The position numbers and the translations under genes are program-made. The notes under the pieces are model-generated. The model did not search any database, had not been told where the DNA came from, and saw nothing but the letters and a program-made list of their open reading frames with translations. Positions 18,123-25,519 of a DNA stretch of 64,000 nucleotides are shown piece after piece; the first letter of the stretch is position 1; each line of letters begins with the position of its first letter. The stretch is taken from contig CALBDS010000003.1 of the NCBI GenBank assembly GCA_937927415.1, positions 62,001 to 126,000 on the forward strand. The letters run 5' to 3'. The DNA comes from an uncultured Rhodospirillaceae bacterium. GTDB lineage: Bacteria; Pseudomonadota; Alphaproteobacteria; Azospirillales; Azospirillaceae.

Positions 18123-18911
18123 TCAGACCGCCTCCAGCGTGGCTTCCCGCTGGGCCATCTGCTGGATCTGGGTGGTGGAGGCGTTGATCCGTTCGGAGGT
18201 TTCCACCGCCGTGGTGGTGCGGGCCACCACCTGGGACGCCTGGTCCTTGCCACCCGCCGGCTTCTTCTTGGCCTTGGCCGCGGCGCGCACCTTGTCGGAG
18301 GAGCCGGGCTGGATCTGGTCGGCGGCGAACAGGTATTCGTCGCGGCGCTTCACCACGTTCTGGTTGATGGTGCTGGCGATCTGGTAATCCTTTTCCAACT
18401 GGGCGCGGATGGTGGCCAGACGCTGGTCGGCGGTGGCCTTGTCGATGCGCTTGGCCTTGTAATCGGCCTTCACCCGCGCGATCTCGCCGCGGCGGCAGTT
18501 GACCAGCTGGTCCAGGGCCACCTGGGTCTTGGACAGGGTTTGGTTTTCGGTGTCGAGGTCGGAGAGCACGCCCAGGATGGCCTGATCCCGACCCTGCTGG
18601 ACCTTGGCGTTCCAGTAACCACCCAGAGCGCCCAGAGCACCACCGGCCACGGCACCGATGGCGGCACTCCTCAGATCGCCGCCCAGGATGCCGCCGGCCA
18701 CGGCCCCCGCCGCGGCACCGATCACAACCCCCTTCACCATGTCGGAAGCATAGAAGTCGCCGGTCGAATCCAGCGCCACCCGGTACTGGTAGCAGGCATC
18801 GCTGCCGTCGTTGGGGCCGATGCGGTCCGCTTGGGTCGTGACGCAGCCGGGAAGAATGAGAGCGGCGATGGTCACGGCGGCCAGGCCGGTTTTGCAGCGT
18901 TTCTTGAGCAT
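18123..18911 (-). CDS. Glycine-zipper outer-membrane lipoprotein
   Basis: The protein is 262 residues from the ATG at 18911, with GGAGG five bases before it. The signal peptide ends in a lipobox LPGC, so Cys is lipidated after cleavage. Residues of about 60-105 form a glycine-zipper stretch (GAAAGAVAGGILGG, GAVAGGALGALGGYW), which in other lipoproteins inserts into or packs on membranes. The rest is helical and coiled-coil-like (about 110-200). It is transcribed just ahead of the WD40-caspase gene with 66 bases between, so they likely form an operon. Upstream in-frame starts are dismissed because they bury the lipobox. Its function is unknown; anchoring the caspase protein is inference. Confidence 0.82.
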   Translation of the reverse strand: MLKKRCKTGLAAVTIAALILPGCVTTQADRIGPNDGSDACYQYRVALDSTGDFYASDMVKGVVIGAAAGAVAGGILGGDLRSAAIGAVAGGALGALGGYWNAKVQQGRDQAILGVLSDLDTENQTLSKTQVALDQLVNCRRGEIARVKADYKAKRIDKATADQRLATIRAQLEKDYQIASTINQNVVKRRDEYLFAADQIQPGSSDKVRAAAKAKKKPAGGKDQASQVVARTTTAVETSERINASTTQIQQMAQREATLEAV

Positions 18912-19118
18912 GGTGCCTCCGAATCCGGGTCTTTCCGCCCGCCAACCCATCCCGGCAGACACGTCGGACACCATGGTCCAGGCGAGGGTCCGGGCTGGCG
19001 GCTTATGTCGCCGGCCAAACGTGCCACAGGAAACGCCCCGAACGGAAGGGGTGATGCACGCGCACCGCGGTTTCCCGCCGGTTTCCTCTACCCCAACGGC
19101 CAATCCGCACGGGTGTCC

Positions 19119-19925
19119 CTATGCCCCGCCCCGCACCCCGCCCAACCCCCGCAGGGCCAGCAGCAGGGCAAAGGCGACCGCCAGCAGAATCAAGGCGCAC
19201 GCCACCGCCACCCCGGTTTCGCCGGTGGCGATGTTGAGAAAAACCGCCATGGGCAGGGTTTCCGTCCGCAACCGCGTGGCCCCGGCCAGCAGCAGGGTGG
19301 CGCCGAATTCCCCCAACGCCCGCGACCACGCCAGCACCGCCCCCGCCAGCAAGCCGCGGGTGGCCAGCGGCAGATCGACGCTCCAGAACACCCCCCACGG
19401 CGACGCCCCCAGCGTGCGGGCGGCGTCGCCCAGACCGGCATCGACGGCGGCAAAGGCGGCCTTGCCCATCCGCACCATGACGGTGGTGGCGATGAAGGAC
19501 TGGGCCACCACCACCCCGGCCGGGGAAAACAGAAGGTCGATGCCCACCGACGCCAGCGGCTCCCCCAGCATCCGCCGCCCGAACAGGAACAGCAGCCCCA
19601 TGCCCGCCACCAGCGGCGGCATGACCAGGGGAATGTCCAGCAGCGTGTCCACCACCACCCGCCCCGGAAACGTCCGCCGCGCCAGCAGATACGCCGCCGG
19701 CAGGGCCAGCACCAGCGCCACCGCCAGCGCCGCCGCCGATGTCCACAAGGACAGAACCAGGGCGAAGCGGGTTTCGGCGGCGGTGAGGGCCACCAGCAGT
19801 TCCGCCCACGACAGACGCACCGCCAGCGCCCCCAGCACCCCCACGACCAGCAGCAGGATCAGCGCCAGCGGCGCCATGGCCAGACACTCCAGCCCGGTCA
19901 GGCGGCGGAAGGGGGGAGACGCCAC
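19119..19925 (-). CDS. modB: Molybdate/tungstate-type ABC transporter permease (ModB-like)
   Basis: The 268-residue membrane protein has about six transmembrane helices and the cytoplasmic EAA-type loop (LGDAARTLGASPWGVFWSVDLP, RALGEFGATLLLAG) typical of molybdate and sulfate permeases. The best start is a GTG at 19925, six bases after the stop of the ModA-like gene; an internal ATG at 19877 is an alternative. The operon contains the binding protein and this permease only. The next gene on the strand is an unrelated lipoprotein, so the ATPase subunit is missing here and would have to come from elsewhere. Confidence 0.82.
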   Translation of the reverse strand: MASPPFRRLTGLECLAMAPLALILLLVVGVLGALAVRLSWAELLVALTAAETRFALVLSLWTSAAALAVALVLALPAAYLLARRTFPGRVVVDTLLDIPLVMPPLVAGMGLLFLFGRRMLGEPLASVGIDLLFSPAGVVVAQSFIATTVMVRMGKAAFAAVDAGLGDAARTLGASPWGVFWSVDLPLATRGLLAGAVLAWSRALGEFGATLLLAGATRLRTETLPMAVFLNIATGETGVAVACALILLAVAFALLLALRGLGGVRGGA

Positions 19926-19931
19926 GGCCGC

Positions 19932-20696
19932 TTACCGTCTGGCCGGCGGAAACCCGAAACGGGCGAAGGTCGCCAGCCCCTCGTCGGAGGCCAGGAACGC
20001 CGCAAACGCCGCCGCCGCGTCCGGCTGGGCGGAGATGGACAGCACCGCCACCGGGGCGTATTCCGCCTGGAACCAGTCGGCGGGAATGGGACGCACCACG
20101 AACTTGCCCGGCATCTGCGCCGCTTCCGACGCGCCGATGATGGCGGCGTCCACATTGCCGTCCACCACATAGAGGGCCAGTTGCTTGACGGTGGCGGCGC
20201 GGACGGTGACGTTCCTGCGGATCACGTCCCCCTGGCCGGAATGGTCGAGGATCTCGTCCGCCGTGCGGCCAAGCGCCATGGCCGCCGGATCGCCCAGACC
20301 CAGCCGCACGCCCGGTTTGGCCAGATCGGCAAAGGTCTGGATCTGATCGGCCTTGCCGTTGGCGACCGCCAGCACCGGACCGTGGAGGACCAGAATCGTT
20401 TCGGCCCGCACGCCGCCCTTTTCCTTCAGCTTGTCGGTGTAGAAGGTGGTGCCGGGAATGAACAGGTCGCCCTTCCCCGTCTCCTCGATGCGGGTCAGCA
20501 GTTGGCCGGACCCGCCGTATTCGGTTTTCACCACCACGCCGGTTTTCTGCCGGTAAGCCTCGATCAGGGCATCCACCGGCGGCCGCAGCCCCGCCCCGAC
20601 ATAGGCATACAACTCCTGCCCCCAGGCCGGAAAACCCGCCGCCGCCGTCAGGACGGCCGCCACCACCAGCCCCGCGGCCCGCACGTGTGCGCGCAT
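19932..20696 (-). CDS. modA: Molybdate/tungstate-type ABC transporter substrate-binding protein (ModA-like)
   Basis: The protein is 254 residues from the ATG at 20696, which has AAGGAG before it. A signal peptide (about 1-26, ending PAWG) precedes the periplasmic binding fold, with YAYVGAGLRPPVDALIEAY, YGGSGQLLTRI and GDLFIPGT. These early segments match the ModA/WtpA group of oxyanion-binding proteins; the exact oxyanion (molybdate, tungstate) cannot be told. The permease gene follows six bases later. The promoter region is shared with the divergent flavodoxin gene and contains a Fur-box-like palindrome. Confidence 0.8.
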   Translation of the reverse strand: MRAHVRAAGLVVAAVLTAAAGFPAWGQELYAYVGAGLRPPVDALIEAYRQKTGVVVKTEYGGSGQLLTRIEETGKGDLFIPGTTFYTDKLKEKGGVRAETILVLHGPVLAVANGKADQIQTFADLAKPGVRLGLGDPAAMALGRTADEILDHSGQGDVIRRNVTVRAATVKQLALYVVDGNVDAAIIGASEAAQMPGKFVVRPIPADWFQAEYAPVAVLSISAQPDAAAAFAAFLASDEGLATFARFGFPPARR

Positions 20697-20869
20697 GTTC
20701 GCTCCTTCATCGCCGGAATGCCCCCGCCGCGGCGGAAGCCAGTCGTTATTCTTTTTTGAATATTTCGATTGATGGGTCAACCCCGTTGTGCCGCCGGGCT
20801 GATTGCGAACGGACTGATGGTTTGTTCAGCACTCCATCAGCAAATCCATCGGACAGGCGGAATCCATAT

Positions 20870-20890
20870 TGCAAATCATTCTCATTTGCA
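20870..20890. promoter_or_regulatory. Fur-box-like operator upstream of flavodoxin
   Basis: TGCAAAT (20870-20876) and ATTTGCA (20884-20890) form a perfect 7-base inverted repeat around CATTCTC, giving a 21-base site close to the classical Fur/Irr-type iron box (GCAAAT-N7-ATTTGC). It lies 61 bases before the flavodoxin ATG and 173 bases before the divergent ModA gene. Iron-limitation induction of flavodoxin is well known, which supports the reading. Confidence 0.75.
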
Positions 20891-20951
20891 TAATCATCCG
20901 AGGCGCCCGGGCTTCACCACACCACCGATTGCCAACGAAGCGAGCAGCCCC

Positions 20952-21434
20952 ATGCATGTGACAGTCATCTACGGGTCCGATGCCGGTGCCACCAAGGCCG
21001 TAGCGTCGCGGATTGCCAAGAAGATCCAGGGCAAGGCCATCGACATCACCGCGGCCTCCGCCGCCGATTTCGAAAACTGCGACCTGCTGATCCTGGGCGC
21101 CCCCACCTATGGCACCGGCGATCTGCAGTCCGATTGGGAAGCCCACATCGACACGCTGAAAACAGCCAACCTGAAAAACAAGAAGGTGGCCCTGTTCGGC
21201 ACCGGTGATCAGGTGAACTATCCCGAATCCTTCGTGGATGCCATGGGCATTCTGTACGACCATGTGGTTGAACAGGGGGGGATCGTCGTGGGTTTTACCG
21301 AAACCGACGGATACGACTATTCCGCATCGACGGCCGAACGCGATGGGAAGTTCGTGGGGCTTGCGCTTGACCAGGACAACCAGTCTTCCAAAACGGACAA
21401 GCGAATCACCACATGGATCACTCAACTGACGTAA
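20952..21434 (+). CDS. Flavodoxin
   Basis: The product has 160 residues and is cytoplasmic. The FMN phosphate-binding loop (GSDAGATK) follows the first beta strand, and the two isoalloxazine-flanking loops are visible as APTYGTGDLQSDW and GTGDQVNYPESFVDA. The length and the GTGDQ...YPESF pattern fit the flavodoxins that replace ferredoxin when iron is short. A Fur-like box 61 bases upstream supports iron-dependent control. The gene overlaps the DUF2023 gene by 22 bases. In a diazotroph it could also feed electrons to nitrogenase, but nothing here proves that. Confidence 0.93.
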   Translation: MHVTVIYGSDAGATKAVASRIAKKIQGKAIDITAASAADFENCDLLILGAPTYGTGDLQSDWEAHIDTLKTANLKNKKVALFGTGDQVNYPESFVDAMGILYDHVVEQGGIVVGFTETDGYDYSASTAERDGKFVGLALDQDNQSSKTDKRITTWITQLT

Positions 21435-21796
21435 AACCGGCAGGAGCCGCCCACGCATCGCTGAAGATCCTGGCGCACAACCTTTATGAATACGACAAGG
21501 GCGTGCGCCAGATGTTCATGATGACGTTGGGTCCCCATGACGCGGACGCGGTGATCCGGCGCCTGCGCGGCCGGGGGATCGACTACCACGTCCACCCGGT
21601 CAGCGCGGCCAAGACCAACGTCTTTTTCGGACGGCCCGCCTGGATCGACACCGTGCGGGAGGTGGTGCGCAAACCGCTCAACCAACTGTCGCCCCAGGAG
21701 GATTTCATCCTCGGGATCCTTCTGGGGTACGACAAGGAATTGCAGTGCCGGCGCTTCCTGTCACTCACACGGGCGGATGGCGCGGGGGCCGGGTAA
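21413..21796 (+). CDS. DUF2023 family protein, flavodoxin partner
   Basis: The product has 127 residues; the core LKILAHNLYEYDKGVRQMFMMTL and the segment TNVFFGRPAWIDTVREVV match the DUF2023 family. Family genes are commonly placed beside flavodoxin genes. The start at 21413 lies inside the flavodoxin gene (22-base overlap), so translation is coupled and both share the Fur-like box. No catalytic motif or signal peptide is seen. A role in flavodoxin function under iron limitation is inferred from the pairing only. Confidence 0.82.
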   Translation: MDHSTDVKPAGAAHASLKILAHNLYEYDKGVRQMFMMTLGPHDADAVIRRLRGRGIDYHVHPVSAAKTNVFFGRPAWIDTVREVVRKPLNQLSPQEDFILGILLGYDKELQCRRFLSLTRADGAGAG

Positions 21797-22237
21797 ACGG
21801 GAACAGGTGCGGCCCGGCCATTGGCGCCCCGCGAGCAAAACACGTCCCCATCACCACAACGGCAAAACGGAAACTTTATGCCGAAGGACAGTTTGAATGT
21901 TCCCGGCACAAATCCTTATCCTTACGCTTGCCTTTTACCGTCCGATTCGCGCTCCGATTCGATCGTTTTCCCAATTTTCGGAAAGCAAAACTGTTACAGG
22001 AACCGTGCGCCCCAAAACACAGCGGCGGTTCTGTGTCATATCGGACATCGATCCGACAGGGATGTAACAGTCCGACAACAATTGATCGAACGGTCTGCGG
22101 CGGAGTGACGCAGGTGGATGCGCTTAACATTGCACCATCTCCCGGACACAGGCAGGCTTTCGCAATGCCGAAGACAGGCCTGCGCCACGGTGCACACGGC
22201 ACATGGTACGACCAGTGATTGGACGTCAGGGGGGACC
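21797..22237. other. 441-base intergenic region with several inverted repeats, no convincing gene
   Basis: The region is visibly less GC-rich than its surroundings. CTGTTACA (21991-21998) is repeated inverted as TGTAACAG (22063-22070). ACACAG/CTGTGT (22017-22022, 22031-22036) and TCGGA/TCCGA (22041-22045, 22052-22056) lie between. This could be a structured leader, a small RNA or the promoter of the STAS gene. Short open frames here have no recognisable protein features. Confidence 0.4.
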
Positions 22238-22630
22238 ATGCATTACATCATCACCACTGCGGAGAAAGCCGCCGCCAGCGACAGAGCGGGCACCCGCAAA
22301 ACCACGGTCCGCATTCAGGGCCGATGGACATTCAGCGAGCATGCCACGGCGCGCACAATGATCGGGGAGTTGCTGGCCTTGCACGACACCGACATCGTGC
22401 TCGACGTTTCCGACCTGGAATACATCGATTCCGCCGGCATCGGCATGTTGCTGATCGCGTATGAAGAAATGCGCCGCCATGGGAAAACCGCCTCGCTGGT
22501 GGGCGCACAGGGGCGCGTGCAGCGGGTGTTCCAGGTGGCACGAGTCGATGCCGTGTTTGCCGACAACCTCGCCCTTTACGAGCCGACGAAGATCAGCGTG
22601 TTTCCCGAACCGCGCCGGTCCTGCGCGTGA
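22238..22630 (+). CDS. STAS-domain protein (anti-sigma-factor antagonist-like)
   Basis: The product has 130 residues from the ATG at 22238, with GGGGGG four bases before it. The STAS core reads IVLDVSDLEYIDSAGIGMLLIAYEEMRRHG; the conserved phosphorylatable Ser is S65 in DSAG. The rest (LVGAQGRVQRVFQVARVDAVF) fits the C-terminal helices. Family members bind switch kinases or anti-sigma factors, or take part in mechano- and stress signalling. No partner kinase gene is adjacent. It converges with the AEC transporter gene, six bases apart. Confidence 0.88.
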   Translation: MHYIITTAEKAAASDRAGTRKTTVRIQGRWTFSEHATARTMIGELLALHDTDIVLDVSDLEYIDSAGIGMLLIAYEEMRRHGKTASLVGAQGRVQRVFQVARVDAVFADNLALYEPTKISVFPEPRRSCA

Positions 22631-22636
22631 TCATGG

Positions 22637-23533
22637 TCAGGAGGGCATGACGGCCAGCAACAGCAGCGGCAGGCCGGCAAACGCCATGGCGGTGGAGAAA
22701 AGCACCATCCCCGCCACCTCCTCCGGGGCATTGTTGTAACGCAGCGCCCAGAGATAGTTGAACACCGCCACCGGCATGGCGCTTTGCAGCACCACCACGC
22801 CGCGCATGGCCCCTTCCAGCCCCAAAAGCGCGCTCACCCCCACCCCGGCGGCAAGGCCGAGGCCGAGACGCAGCGCCGACAGCGCCGCCGCCCGCCCGAC
22901 CCCAGCGGGCCGCAGACGGGCCAGGGCGGTTCCCAGGGAAAACAGCATCAGCGCCACCGCGCAATCGCCCAGCAACCGGGTGGTGTTGCCGATCCACACC
23001 GGCACCTGCAGATCCAGCCCCACGGCCAGCAGGGCCGCCGCGACCGCATAGATCACCGGCGTTCCCAGAATCATCCGCCAGTCGAAGCGCCCGGCGGCGA
23101 TGGCCGGGCCGATGGTAAACTGGGCGATGGCCATGACGGCGAAATACAGGACGGCCAGACTGAGACCCTCCTCCCCGAACGCGAACAGGCACACCGGCAG
23201 CCCCAGATTGCCGGCGTTGGGAAAGGACAGCGCCGACAGATAGGTCTTGCCCGGCAGCCGGGCGGCCCGCAGCACGCCCCACCCCGCCAGCCCGGCCAAA
23301 CCCATGGTGGCGGTGGCGGCAACGGCCATCACCGCCAGCGTCTCACCCCCCGGCCGGGCCTTCACCAGAGCCGAAAAAACCAGACATGGGGTGGAGACAT
23401 TGACCGCAAAGGTGGTGATAAAGGCGCTGTCATAGGGCAATCTGGCCCTGATCCAACCAAACCCCACCGCGGCCACCACGAACACCGGGGCCACCACGTT
23501 GAAGATGCCCGGCAGGGCGGCAAGAACGGACAT
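22637..23533 (-). CDS. AEC-family (auxin efflux carrier) transporter
   Basis: The 298-residue integral membrane protein has about ten hydrophobic helices with the AEC pattern: NVVAPVFVVAAVGFGWIR at the N-terminus, SFPNAGNLGLPVCLFAFG in the middle and LQSAMPVAVFNYLWALRYN near the end. Bacterial members export organic acids such as malate or malonate, or other small anions. The substrate cannot be told. It is divergent from the acyl-CoA synthetase gene with 191 bases between, and has no obvious metabolic partner. Confidence 0.88.
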   Translation of the reverse strand: MSVLAALPGIFNVVAPVFVVAAVGFGWIRARLPYDSAFITTFAVNVSTPCLVFSALVKARPGGETLAVMAVAATATMGLAGLAGWGVLRAARLPGKTYLSALSFPNAGNLGLPVCLFAFGEEGLSLAVLYFAVMAIAQFTIGPAIAAGRFDWRMILGTPVIYAVAAALLAVGLDLQVPVWIGNTTRLLGDCAVALMLFSLGTALARLRPAGVGRAAALSALRLGLGLAAGVGVSALLGLEGAMRGVVVLQSAMPVAVFNYLWALRYNNAPEEVAGMVLFSTAMAFAGLPLLLLAVMPS

Positions 23534-23724
23534 GGGATGCGGCGGCCTTCACGGTGAATTGGGCGGGGAAGACGGGTTCGTCCCCCATGGATGCCCGAAC
23601 CGGCGGCCGTTTACAATTCGTCACAATCGGGAGAAATTAGCGCAAAACTCTCCTGGCATCTTTTCCCGAATATGTCGCGGGACCCGCCCGCGGGATCACA
23701 AATGCGTCTCGGGAGGATGCACCA

Positions 23725-25362
23725 GTGGCCGTTGCCAATCCCTACGATACCGATCTGGCCCCCAACGCCGCCAATTTCGTGGCGCTGTCGCCGCTGACGT
23801 TCCTGGAACGCGCCGCGTCGGTGTGGCCGGAACGCACCGCGGTGGTCCACGGTGCGGTGCGCCGCACCTGGGGGGAGACTTATGACCGCTGCCGCCGTCT
23901 GGCCTCCGCCCTTGCCGCCCGCGGCATCGGCCTGGGCGACACCGTGGCGGTGATGGGCGCCAACACGCCGGAAGTGTTCGAAGCCCATTTTGGTATTCCG
24001 ATGGCCGGGGCGGTGTTGAACGCCATCAACACCCGCCTGGACGCCGAAGCCATCGCCTTCATCATCGATCATGCCGAAGCCAAGATCCTGATCGTTGACC
24101 GCGAATTTTCCGCCGTCACCAAGCGCGCGCTGGCCAAGACCGAACACCAGCCGCTGGTGATCGACATCGACGATCCCAGCTACAGCGGTGGCGAGCTGAT
24201 CGGGGCGCTGACCTATGAACAGCTCCTGGCCGAAGGCGACCCCGCCTATGCCTGGACCCCGCCCGCCGACGAGTGGCAGGCGATCGCGCTCAACTACACC
24301 TCCGGCACCACCGGCAACCCCAAGGGCGTGGTCTACCATCACCGCGGGGCGCATCTGAACGCGGTGTCGAACGCCCTGTCGTGGAACCTGCCGCAGCACG
24401 CCGTTTACCTGTGGACGCTGCCGATGTTCCACTGCAACGGCTGGTGCTTCCCCTGGACCCTGGCGGCCATCGCCGGCACCAGCGTGTGCCTGCGCCATGT
24501 GCGGGTGGAACCGATCCTGGACGCCATCCGCACCGAGAAGGTGTCGCACTTCTGCGGCGCGCCCATCGTCCTCAACATGATCAACAACGCGCCCGCCGCC
24601 CTGAAGGACGGGATCGAGCACAAGGTCCGCGTGATGACCGCCGGTGCCGCCCCGCCCGCCCCGGTGATCGAGGCGATGGAGCGCATGGGCTTCGACGTCA
24701 CCCACGTCTACGGCCTGACCGAAAGCTACGGCCCGTCGGTGGTGTGCGTGTGGCATGACCGCTGGAACGACCTGCCCCTGGAGGACAAGGCCCGGCTGAA
24801 GGCCCGCCAGGGCGTGCGCGGCCCGATCCTGGAAGGGCTGATGGTCGCCGATCCTATGACCCTGGCGCCGGTGCCGCGCGACGGCGTGACCATGGGCGAG
24901 ATCTTCCTGCGCGGCAACAACGTCATGAAGGGCTACCTGAAGAACGCCAAGGCGACGACGGAAGCGTTCGAGGGCGGTTGGTTCCACACCGGCGACCTGG
25001 GTGTGTGGCACGAAGACGGCTACATCGAGATCAAGGACCGCTCCAAGGACATCATCATTTCCGGTGGCGAGAACATCTCGTCGCTGGAGGTGGAAGAGAT
25101 CCTCTACCGCCACCCGGCGGTGCTGGAAGCCGCCGTGGTCGCCCGGCCGGACGAGAAGTGGGGTGAAACCCCGTGCGCCTTCGTCACCCTGAAGACCGGG
25201 GCCGATGTGACCGAGGCGGCACTGATCGCCTATTGCCGCGAACACATCGCCCACTTCAAGGTGCCGCGGACCATCGTCTTCAGCGAACTGCCGAAGACCT
25301 CCACCGGCAAGATCCAGAAATTCGCCCTGCGTCAGGCGGCCAAGGATCTGAACAAAGCGTAA
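23725..25362 (+). CDS. Acyl-CoA synthetase (AMP-forming fatty-acid/acid-thiol ligase, DmdB-like)
   Basis: The product has 545 residues from a GTG at 23725, with GGGAGG eight bases upstream. The ATP-binding P-loop is YTSGTTGNPKG, and the FHCNGWCFPWTL, VYGLTESYGPS, GGWFHTGDLG and KDRSKDIIISGGENISS motifs follow. The catalytic Lys is in TSTGKIQKFALR. It activates a carboxylic acid to its CoA thioester. The FHCNGW and overall pattern resemble medium-chain and 3-methylmercaptopropionate CoA ligases. The acyl-CoA dehydrogenase 157 bases downstream on the same strand looks like the next step. Confidence 0.92.
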   Translation: MAVANPYDTDLAPNAANFVALSPLTFLERAASVWPERTAVVHGAVRRTWGETYDRCRRLASALAARGIGLGDTVAVMGANTPEVFEAHFGIPMAGAVLNAINTRLDAEAIAFIIDHAEAKILIVDREFSAVTKRALAKTEHQPLVIDIDDPSYSGGELIGALTYEQLLAEGDPAYAWTPPADEWQAIALNYTSGTTGNPKGVVYHHRGAHLNAVSNALSWNLPQHAVYLWTLPMFHCNGWCFPWTLAAIAGTSVCLRHVRVEPILDAIRTEKVSHFCGAPIVLNMINNAPAALKDGIEHKVRVMTAGAAPPAPVIEAMERMGFDVTHVYGLTESYGPSVVCVWHDRWNDLPLEDKARLKARQGVRGPILEGLMVADPMTLAPVPRDGVTMGEIFLRGNNVMKGYLKNAKATTEAFEGGWFHTGDLGVWHEDGYIEIKDRSKDIIISGGENISSLEVEEILYRHPAVLEAAVVARPDEKWGETPCAFVTLKTGADVTEAALIAYCREHIAHFKVPRTIVFSELPKTSTGKIQKFALRQAAKDLNKA

Positions 25363-25519
25363 CGCCGTGCTCACGCGGGCGGCGGGGCCGATGTGCGTCC
25401 TCCCCCCGCCGCTTGGCCTGTGCCGGCCGCGGGCGGTGTCCTTCTTCGCGTGGGGATGCCGCCCGCACCTTATGCCCCCGCCCTGCTCCCCCCGTCCCGT
25501 TCTGTGACGAGAGATCGCC

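Noticed and set aside
15045..20759. Open frame of more than 1,900 codons on the plus strand opposite the WD40-caspase, lipoprotein and modAB genes
   Set aside because: Gly/Arg/His-rich composition with no family motif, caused by the GC-rich antisense frame; the minus-strand genes have complete domains and ribosome sites.
20744..20770. AT-rich CGTTATT...AATATTTCG stretch before modA considered as a ModE operator
   Set aside because: Only loosely resembles the ModE consensus, and the half-sites do not form a good inverted repeat.
21745..22218. 157-codon plus-strand frame in the gap before the STAS gene
   Set aside because: Begins inside the DUF2023 gene in another frame, has no ribosome site, and its composition does not look protein-like.
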